Positions 56,191 to 64,000 of a DNA stretch of 64,000 nucleotides are shown piece by piece (position 1 is the first letter of the stretch; each line of letters starts with the position of its first letter). Where the stretch lies: the NCBI GenBank assembly GCA_013339765.2, contig CM023457.1, positions 76,023,819-76,087,818 of the forward strand. Direction: 5' to 3'. Position numbers and translations under genes: made by a program. Under the pieces are notes generated by a model, which saw only the letters and a program-made list of their open reading frames with translations, made no database searches and was not told the DNA's origin. Source of the DNA: Haemaphysalis longicornis (lineage: Eukaryota > Arthropoda > Arachnida > Ixodida > Ixodidae).

Positions 56191-56700
56191 GGGTGGAAGA
56201 AAAGTGAGAACACAGCAACAGAGCTGCACTCCGCTACGGGCAAGAGGAACGACAAGGCGTCTTCCGTGCTTCTCCAAACGGCCCAAGTCTGGGCAGAAGG
56301 AGGCCAGCGAAGAGCACTGGCCCGCCTCCTGTTTGATGGAGGTAGCCAGCGTACCTTTGTGACCGAAGAACTTTCTCGCGAACTGCAGCTGGAGGTTCTT
56401 GGGAAGAGGGACGTCACAATATACGCCTTCGGAGGAGCCGGAACATCATCAAGGAAAAACGCAAGCGAGTGCGACTTTGGCTCAGGAGCCAATACAAACC
56501 GAAAGGAGCATTCCATCGAAGCTCTAGAAATACCAGAGATCTGCACTGACCATCTCATTCTTCCTGAGCATGTCGTTCATGAAGCCAAGGCGAAGATACG
56601 GGAACTGGCAGATGTCACTGTGCCCCCCAGCCCACTTGGCAAGAACTGGCATCTCCATTCTCGTTGGAGCTGACTACTACTGGACTCTCGTGTCTGGAGA
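56191..56700 (+). pseudogene. BEL/Pao aspartic protease region
   Basis: The frame 55864-56673 runs on from the knuckles into ARLLFDGGSQRTFV at about 56323-56365, the active-site motif of BEL/Pao proteases, followed by TEELSRELQLEVLGKRDVTI. The frame stops at 56673, where the neighbouring frame (56570-56878) takes over with ISILVGADYYW, the usual segment between protease and reverse transcriptase. Confidence 0.85.
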
Positions 56701-56749
56701 CATGCAGAACTGCAGGGAGCTCTGGTTGCGGTCAACACTGAGTTTGGGT

Positions 56750-57650
56750 GGACACTTCAGGACCAATTCCCCGCAGCAGCTCAACTGCCTGCTGTTCGAC
56801 CGCTGCTGTTCTCCGGACCCACGTGTGTGGAGAAACGCAGAGCCTGTCCGCCGAATTCAGGTCCTTTTGGGAGCTTGAGAGTATGGGTATTACCGAACCA
56901 GTCGCCCAACAAAACGAAGAGGACCATGTTGTCAAGCAATTTACATCCTCCATCAAGCTCGTTGACGGACGCTACGAGTTGGACTTCCTTGGAAGCAAGT
57001 GAATTTCCAATTAGCTGACAACGAAGCTGTAGCAAAGAAGCGTTTGTTCAACCTCACTAAGAAGCTGGTGAATCATGAACGGATGATGACTGAGTACGAT
57101 GAGTCGATACGTCAGTACCTGCAGCAAGGATTTGCGGAACGAGTACCTGCAGAGGCTGACGTCAAGCCCGAACAACGACTGTACTACATGCCACATCGAG
57201 CAGTTTTCAAACCTGACAGTCTTACGACAAAAAGTAGAGTCGTGTTCGATGCATCGTCCAGTGATGCAGGGTGTGCTTCCCTAAATGAAAGTCTGGAGGC
57301 AGGACCAAATTTGAACCCGGACCTTCTGAAGGTACTACTGAACTTCAGGATTCATCGCATCGGCCTGACTGCTGACATTGAAAAGGCGTTCCTGCAGATT
57401 TCGGTGTGCCCTGAGGATCGCGATGCTCTGCGATTTCTTTGGTATGAGCATATGCCAACAAAGAGCGACCCAAGCCCACCGATGGAAGTCTGGAGAATGA
57501 CAAGGGTGCCTTTTGGGCGACAAGTAGCTCATTCATTCTCGCCGCCACTTTACGTCATCACTTGTCGAAGGCGGACGGCCACCCCGAGACGACAAAAAGA
57601 TCGCGGAAAAGCCTCTACGTGACGATCTAATCACCGGAAACGGAGTCTGA
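56750..57650 (+). pseudogene. BEL/Pao reverse transcriptase region, catalytic box disrupted
   Basis: The frame 56999-57622 contains RLYYMPHRAVFKP, KSRVVFDASS and LTADIEKAFLQISVCPEDRD, the palm region with its first catalytic Asp, then LRFLW and WRMTRVPFG. The YxDD catalytic box should follow about 45 codons later. At about 57612-57626 the first residues of that box lie in one frame and the DD-L-I pair in another, so it is split by a single-base frame disruption. Upstream, residues around 56748-57002 are in another frame again. Confidence 0.88.
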
Positions 57651-58349
57651 ACAAGAGGCGGAAGATTTCTACCGTCAAGCCCTCGAAGTCATGAATCTTG
57701 CGAGCATGACACTACGGAAGTGGAGCACGAATTCGAAGACATTGCAACGATTGCTGGACAATGACAGGACAGGACTGTGGCGAGAGCCAAGTTGAATGCC
57801 CCATGGCCAGCTGCTCACGGGTCTTGGGACTCGTGTGGAACAAGGAGCAAGGACTGCTTGGCCTTCTCTTTAAAATGCCGTCCTGGACTTCTTGGATCAG
57901 AATAGCAATACAAACGCTTCATCCTTCAGGGCATCGGCGCGCATTTATGACCCGCTTGGGACTCATTTCCCCAGTAACAGTGACCGCGAAGTTGCTGTTT
58001 TCAGACACTCTGGGAACGGGGACTCGAATGGGATGCCCCCCTACCTGAAGACGTACAGACAGCTTGGAAGCAGTGCACACACAGCTGCATCATTTAATGG
58101 AGGTCACAGTACCCAGAAGATACAGTGGTCTCAAGGACGGCCAAATTGACGTCCACATTTTCACGGATGCAAGCCCCAAGGCATACGGAGCTGTAGCGTA
58201 CTTGTGCGCAACAGAACAAGCGAATCGACCGTGACTTTGGTTTTATCGAAGTCACGTGTGGCGCCAATCAAGAAGCTTTCTCTTCCAAGACTGGAATTGA
58301 TTGGGAATGCTGGTGGGTGCCAGAATGAAGGAATATTTGTCCCGAATTT
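57651..58349 (+). pseudogene. BEL/Pao connection and RNase H start, frameshifted
   Basis: LGLVWNKEQ (57830), IYDPLGTHFPSNSDREV (57940) and HIFTDASPKAYGAVAYLC (58155) appear in sequence across changing frames. The last is the first RNase H block with its catalytic Asp. Several stops interrupt the region. Confidence 0.8.
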
Positions 58350-59069
58350 TTGAGCCTACCAGTTGCGAGGTGGTACATGTGGACAGATTCTAACGTTGCA
58401 CTACACTGGGTCCGAGGGTCAGCCCGACTCTGGAAACCCTTTGTTGCCAATCGAGTGCTGGAGATACAACAACGAACTGATCCGGATACGTGGAATCACT
58501 GCCCCGGAGCGGAGAACCCAGCTGATTTCCTGACGAAAGGAGTGAGCCCTGAGGCCCTCAAGGAAAACATGGTTTGGTGGAATGGACCAAGCTGGCTTGC
58601 TGAACCACCTGCGGCCTGGCCAAGACATGAGGATGTCGAACTGACTGAAGCAGAGGAAGAAAGAAGACCAGTTCGCGTTCACAACGTAACAGTCGAAGAA
58701 ACGGTCTTGCCAATGAAGCAGTACAGCTCCCTTTTTAATCTTGTTCGAGTTGTCGCGTGGGTGCCACGTTTCTTGCATAACTCAAGAAACCGAAACGAGA
58801 AGCACACGGGACATCTGACAGCAGACGAGATCGCACGAGCTCAGACGCTTGTGATATCGCAGGTGCAGCGCGAGGGCCTTCCCGAAGAGCTGCAATGTAT
58901 TCAAAGGTCAACCCGCTTGGCAAGCAACTCTCCTTTGCGTGACCTGGATGTCTACTGCGACCAAGACGGAATATTAAGGGTCGGAGGACGTCTTGAGACT
59001 CCGCCCTCCCCTACAGCACGAAGCACCCGATCGTTCTCCCTGCGGGCCATCATTTCACCGAGCTCCTGA
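58350..59069 (+). pseudogene. BEL/Pao RNase H end and integrase N-terminal linker
   Basis: An open frame of 239 codons. WTDSNVALHWVRG (58380) is the RNase H TDS block, and GAENPADFLTKGVSP (58508) the conserved NPAD segment that follows in BEL/Pao. It continues with a LRDLDVYCDQDGILRVGGRL segment (58940), the conserved lead-in to the integrase zinc domain. The frame changes at about 59030. Confidence 0.88.
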
Positions 59070-60187
59070 TATGCGCCACCCATCGCCGACTTTTACATGC
59101 TGGCGCACTTGAAACGCTCACGGAGCTCAGGGAACAGTACTGGGTGGTTCGCGGAAGACAGATGGTCAAAAAGGCCTTGAAGAAATGCTTCACGTGCAAC
59201 CGTTTCAACAGCCGCGCTGCAACCGAACCAGTAGCTCCTTTGCCACGTGACAGGGTGACTCAGGCTCCACCGTTTGAGGTGACTGGCCTTGATTTCGCAG
59301 GACCATTGAATACAAAGGATCAGGGCAGGAGCAAAACGTCATACATACTGGTTTTCACGTGTGCGGTTACACGCGCTGTGCACTTGGAGCTAGTGGGTAA
59401 CATGACTACTGCCAGCTTTCTCATGGCATTCAAAAGGTTCATAGCAAGACGAGGAGTTTGTCGAACCATCTTTTCGGACAACGCAAAAACGTTCAATCGA
59501 GCATCAAAGGATTTGAAGCGATTGTGGAAAACACTGCGTGGAGAAGAGGTCCACAACTATTTCACGGGTCATCAGATTCAGTGGAAATTCATCGTCGAAA
59601 GAGCTGCCTGGTGGGGCGGATTCTGGGAAAGGATGGTCCGGTCCGTAAAGACATCTCTAAAGAAGGTGTTGGGCAACTGCTACTGCAATTTTGAGGAGCT
59701 CGCTACGGTTCTAACCGAAATCGAAGCCGTCATAAACTCAAGACCGCTAACCTACGTGTATGCAGAATCGAACGAACCAGAACCACTGACCCCCTCACAT
59801 TTTCTCGTTGGCAGACGTTTGACTTGCCTTCCCAGTGGGTCTGGTCAGGAAACACACTCATCAACGCAGGATCAGTTGACCCGTCGTTGGCGATACCGGC
59901 AAAGGTTGGCTGATCACTTCTGGCGAAGATGGCGACAGGAGTACCTGACTTCTTTGCGCTCCGCGCATTTTGCCGTACCAAGTGCATCCAGTGCATTGAG
60001 GAAAGGAACTCTTGTATTAGTTCATGAGCATCATCTGCCAAGACAGCTGTGGAAAACCGGAGTGGTAGACGATGTGCTGGTCGGACGAGATGGACGTGTT
60101 AGAGCGTGTATGGTGCGTCTACCAAGTGGAACCATCCTCAGAAGACCGATTCAGCTATTGTATCCTATAGAATGTACCTTAGAATGA
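59070..60187 (+). CDS. BEL/Pao integrase, near-intact frame
   Basis: The frame with ATG at 59144 runs 347 codons to TGA at 60185-60187; its reading extends upstream without ATG. The zinc domain shows H-x-H residues at about 59075-59105 (in part in the neighbouring frame) and CFTC at 59188. The DDE core shows Asp in TGLDFAGP (59283), Asp in IFSDNAKTF (59470) and Glu in WWGGFWERMV (59612). It ends with LWKTGVVDDVLV...RPIQLLYPIE, a DUF5641-like tail. All three catalytic residues are present, but with the rest of Pol broken it is unlikely to be produced as a normal polyprotein product. Confidence 0.9.
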
Positions 60188-60200
60188 TCTGAAGCTCATT

Positions 60201-60212
60201 CCGGGGGGAGTA
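60201..60212 (+). promoter_or_regulatory. Polypurine tract
   Basis: CCGGGGGGAGTA immediately precedes the 3' LTR, the expected place for plus-strand priming. Confidence 0.8.
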
Positions 60213-60380
60213 TGTAGAAACCCCCAACTTCGACTTCTTTCTTCTAGCCATCGGGCAACACTGTATATCCGTCTCGAGCTCGCTGTGTAGGCAGCAGCAC
60301 TATCGAAATAAATTTAGTCGTTGTTTGTTCCTCACAAGGGTGTGGTGTCGCTCTATCTGGCGTCTTTCAAAGTTTCATTA
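60213..60380 (+). repeat. 3' LTR of BEL/Pao element
   Basis: 168 bp; 167 of 168 positions match the 5' LTR by direct comparison. Confidence 0.97.
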
Positions 60381-60385
60381 TGTAA
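60381..60385 (+). other. 5-bp target duplication, right
   Basis: TGTAA immediately after the 3' LTR, identical to 54555-54559. Confidence 0.9.
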
Positions 60386-62976
60386 GAAAGGTAAACAATG
60401 GGAGATAAAGAGAAGAAAACAGAAAAAAAGGGGAAAGGTAAGGAGAGAGCGTAGATATCAGGGCCCAATGTTGGGACACTATAGACGTTAGAGTTCAGCG
60501 AGTTCCTAGAGTGTAGTCTTTTGTGTTAGACGTCTGTACAAGTTCGTTGTTTTTATGAAGCACAGGAGCGCTTTTGCCGAAAAGCGTTGTCCACGGTTGG
60601 GGCGAAACAGAAACTGAGTCCAGAAGCCTTAACTGGCAAGAAATTTGTGACGCATTAAACCTCAGAACGGTACTTGCGGATTAGGCGTGAGGTGATGGGG
60701 CAGCGGCTGTCCCCCGTTAAATACAGCTGGGCGTGGGTTGCATCATCCAACTTACTAACAAACCACAGCTCGCGGCTTCTGTATCTGATATCAACAGTAA
60801 AAATTTCCAGGGCGCGCAACAATTTCGACATTCCTTTGTTAAGGGCATTTCATGCCTCAAAATCTGGGGCATGTGAGGGCCTGCCACCAACCGCTTTGGT
60901 CGAGTGTTCAGGAGACCCTGTCTGCCCAGTCGATGTTAATAGCGTCTCACACTGTCTACAGTATACAGAAGCGTATACGTATAACCCCCAGGGACATCTA
61001 ATGTCCAATGCCGGTCGCCACTTCTAGAGCTGCCACCCATTCTAGCGGGCGAACGACCGCCTTCGGGTACTCCAACCTCTCACCGATTCGAACAGTCAAA
61101 AAACCCCGCGACACTCGAGTCACCGTCAAGGCCGAGCGCGTTTGTCCCTGGTGCAAACAGCCTACCAACCCGGCTAAAGCATACGCTAGCCGGGTTTACA
61201 AGCATACGCTAAAGTAAATAAGCCCCGCGGGTTTCAACAGTCATGTCTGGCCCGTCGAAGGCTGGCGACGAGGGTTTTTAGGGATTGCTGCAGCGGCCAG
61301 GAGTGCAGCGCAGGTTTCAGGATGATGCAAAAGGCTTCAGGGAAAGCTGATGGCAGGCGTATCAGCCTGCGCGGCAGCGAACGGGCCGGGCCACTCGTGT
61401 GTGTGCCTGCGATGAGGTACTCTTCTCGCGCAACGCTACCTAGATACACAATGCTGCTTTGTAGAAATCGTCGTATAAACAGAGCGATTTTTTTTTCCTT
61501 TTTGTCTGTATAGGAGAAAACACGGAGCACTGAACGTGTTGTCCAAACAAACACCTAGATGGTAATAACGACAAGGGGAAATGAACAAATTGGTAGGCAT
61601 CATGTGCGTGGAGGTGTTGCGGCCACCGCTCGGAGCTCCGCGACGGCGGGCAGCGTGCGCCCGGCGTGGGAAAATCGCAGCTGGCCACCGCGCCGGCAGG
61701 AGCGTTCGATTCACGGCAACGGCACTGCTGGACCCCGAGCTCGCTGGTGATGGCGGCTTGGCCCAAACGCCTCACAGGTAAACAGGCCTTGTGTATGACC
61801 GGTGTCAACTATCCGAGCAAGTGACTGGCCGGGCACGAGCTTTCTTGCAAGCCGCCGCATCCGGCGCTTATTTCAAACCTGCCGGTTTGAATCAGCGGAG
61901 TCGCTCGCGAACGATGGGTCGTGGGAAAGGCTTGCTTACGATGTCAGTGGCGTTGCTCAGACCCGGCTTTCCTCTCTGCCTGCTCGAACGGTGCCGCAGT
62001 GTCGGCGTGGCCGTCGGGGAATGCGGGGAAGCCCACCCACCGGCGAACGGGGATGAACGCGGGAGCGGTGGGCCGAAAGCGACGGCTGCTGCTTCGCCCG
62101 GCTACAAATTCCGGAAAGAGGGTTCCGTTGATGCACGGGGCCGGTTCCGCTCTTCAAAGCCAAATTGACTACTTTGAAATAATAATACGCCGTCCACTTG
62201 GCTGCTCCCATTTCCTTTTATTGTTCTTTTTTTGTGTGTGTTCCCATATTTTTCAATGTTGGGCCTCATAAACTGCGTCTGTGTGGAGGGCGACCCCACG
62301 ATTTAATGTCGACCGGCAAGCGGGTTCTTCCCCCACCTCTTTCGAAAATCGCAACATGTGGTTATAACCATTGCCATCATCATATACTCAGTCTGCAGCC
62401 ATTAATTGTAAAACGAAGGCCTGTCGCAGAAATTTCCGACCATCCCAATCCTCCGTTGTTCCGAACGCATCCCTCTCCCCCTATCCTTACCGTTTAATGT
62501 TGACAATTGCGAATGCCTTTCGTCCGTACGAGCGTGGGCTCCGATCCATCGCCTTCGTCATCATCATCACTGACAAAGAATGCTGACGATGATGGTGTTG
62601 CCGGGTCGTGATGTATGCATGCACGGCAAACCCTCGTTTTCACAAAATCGCTTTATTCAAAATATCGCTTCATTCGCAGTGTTCCGTGCTCCTCCACTGA
62701 TGTGTATTGATAGCACATGATCTCCGCTTTTAGCGAAGCACCGCTTACAACGACTGCAGTTTCCTCTGCCGAGGACTTCGAGAATTTACTCACACATACT
62801 TACGTTCGCCACAACGTATCATCGTCATTATGTTCATTGTGATAGTTCGTCGTGATGATGAAAACCAGTCCTTCGTCGTATCGACGTAGGTTGGTTGGGA
62901 AGAGCAGCGGGAGAAGTTGGGACGACGCTCTAAACTGTTGTATAAATTCGGGAAGGCTACACGTCCCCTTAGCGTC
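60386..62976. other. No recognised gene
   Basis: 2.6 kb without an element I can name. 61560-62120 is GC- and CpG-rich, with frames of up to 125 codons on both strands and no domain. TCATCATCATCAC at 62557 is a short trinucleotide run. Confidence 0.4.
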
Positions 62977-63523
62977 TTAAAGGCCAACATGCACTCAAAA
63001 TTTCGACCTCTAGCTTGAAAACACTATTTCCATATTGCCTGCTGAAAAAAAAAAAAAGCAAGATGCAAAATACAACAGCCGAAATACGCGCGTAGACGCC
63101 GCAAGTGATCAGCAAAATCGTCGATTTTGAAACCGAAATCGAGGAGAGAGGAGACGTTGCAGCCGGCCAGCGAGCGACCGGTCGGTCAGCAGCTCGGGAG
63201 CAAGCCTGCGCGCAAGCGTACGCGCGCACGGGGCAGCAAATGGGTGAAGCGTTCGCAGCGGAGCTCGACCGGTTCTCCGGCTGCGTGGCTGGCCAGAGGA
63301 AGAAGCTGCGGCCGGCCGTAGCGTCACAGGCGCGTCATGGCTGTTTGCGCGATCCACCAGTCAGGTGCAGAGTGGTCTGCGGCGGAGCTTTATACAACTC
63401 TTCCGACTGATCGACGAGGCGTTTTACGGGGCTAACACTCGTGTCCCAGCCGATTTGATGGTACGTACTACACATTAAAAATAAATTTGGTCGAGGTGAA
63501 ATTTGAGTGCAGTTGGCCTTTAA
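62977..63523. mobile_element. TTAA-bounded element with ~33-bp TIRs
   Basis: TTAAAGGCCAACATGCACTC (then AAAATTTCGACCTC) at 62977-63010 is mirrored by GAGGTGAAATTTGAGTGCAG (then TTGGCCTTTAA) at 63493-63523. The 547 bp between include a GC-rich stretch with frames on both strands but no recognised transposase. TTAA at both edges recalls piggyBac targets, but the termini do not start CCC, so the superfamily is open. Confidence 0.65.
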
Positions 63524-64000
63524 AGGGACCATGAGACAAAATAAAACTTTGTTCATATTGAAAGAACTAACCTTTGCTAACTCACTCAGCTCCATCTCAG
63601 CCACGAAAGACGTTTCGAATCAAGGAGAAACCGCAAGAAGTATTGAATAACCTAATCGCGAACTACAGTGACGTGATATGGGCGGGAGGGACCGTGATAT
63701 GGGTCATCACAAAAACATCGTTATCAGCGTGTAACTACGCGTTAGTGTTCTAAGAATTACAATCTAACGAAGCTATTGGCCCACCGCAATCGCCCAGTAA
63801 TGTTTTTTTAACGGTGGCCTCAGGTGGCGCGCCGGCCACCAACCGCACCAACGAGATACTCCGACGTCATAGAGGCGTCGTAGAGAAAGTGTGTGGAGGG
63901 TCGCCCACTACTGCATCTGTTTTCCCTAATGTCGCCAATATATTCCCTAATATCCCCAATTTTCCCTAATATCGGCACTGTGTTGTTTGTACGTGTTTCT
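63524..64000. other. No recognised gene
   Basis: CCCTAATATCCCCAAT-like words repeat at 63928-63975 in a short AT-rich array. Nothing else is seen. Confidence 0.45.

Larger units (their letters stand above)
54560..60380 (+). mobile_element. BEL/Pao LTR retrotransposon, full length, broken frames
   Basis: A 5,821-bp element bounded by two 168-bp LTRs and a TGTAA duplication. The order is LTR, primer-binding site, Gag with CCHC knuckles, aspartic protease, reverse transcriptase, RNase H, integrase, polypurine tract, LTR. Integrase lies after RNase H as in BEL/Pao and Ty3 groups. The DGGSQ protease, the DUF1759-like Gag and the DUF5641-like integrase tail point to BEL/Pao. The LTRs differ at one base, so it inserted recently, yet Gag-Pol is spread over all three frames. 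No envelope-like gene is present. Confidence 0.95.

Overview
The window looks like nuclear DNA of a hard tick (Ixodidae). It is repeat-dense, moderately GC-rich, and full of (CT)n, (ATC)n, (TAG)n and (TCAA)n arrays. It also holds the mixture expected of tick genomes: tRNA-headed SINEs, many 5'-truncated LINE tails, TA-flanked pogo/Tigger-type MITEs and a BEL/Pao LTR retrotransposon. The tick assignment is my inference from remembered repeat families; it could be another chelicerate. I see no host protein-coding gene, RNA gene, CRISPR array or other prokaryotic feature. The window reads as intergenic or deep-intronic DNA.

Layout. 0-10 kb: GC-rich patches with no recognisable gene, a (TGAG)n array, the 3' end of an RTE-type LINE (4.5-4.9 kb), two facing SINE copies (6.1-6.8 kb), three evenly spaced CACGTG palindromes (7.1 kb) and the first copy of a TA-flanked MITE family (7.36-7.97 kb). 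10-20 kb: remains of an RNase H-bearing LINE broken up by an inverted-repeat element, a 449-bp MITE, a 368-bp-period tandem duplication and two neighbouring palindromic MITEs, one split by a retroposon. 20-30 kb: two LINE tails, one nested in a MITE that itself sits in a (TAG)n microsatellite; MITE copies two and three; a pair of perfect palindromes (24.1 kb); and a 1.7-kb element with iteron-filled terminal inverted repeats and a 10-bp target duplication (28.2-29.9 kb). 30-46 kb: a pogo-like MITE, CR1/Jockey-type and RTE-type reverse transcriptase relics, a possible Harbinger relic, several LINE tails, and an I-type LINE whose 5' part is inverted (43.5-44.9 kb). 46-54 kb: a third SINE, a deleted Tigger transposon, a large inverted repeat pair (48.4 and 52.9 kb), and further retroelement scraps. 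54.56-60.38 kb: a full-length BEL/Pao element with two 168-bp LTRs differing at one base and a TGTAA target duplication, yet many frame breaks inside. 60.4-64 kb: no recognised gene, plus one TTAA-bounded inverted-repeat element.

The features do not act as a pathway. They are a stratigraphy of insertions: microsatellites hit by MITEs, MITEs hit by LINEs and retroposons, then a recent BEL/Pao insertion. The most unusual object is the 28.2-29.9 kb element. The most informative structures are the twin-priming-like LINE inversion, the double palindrome, and the conflict between young LTRs and a broken coding region in the BEL/Pao element.
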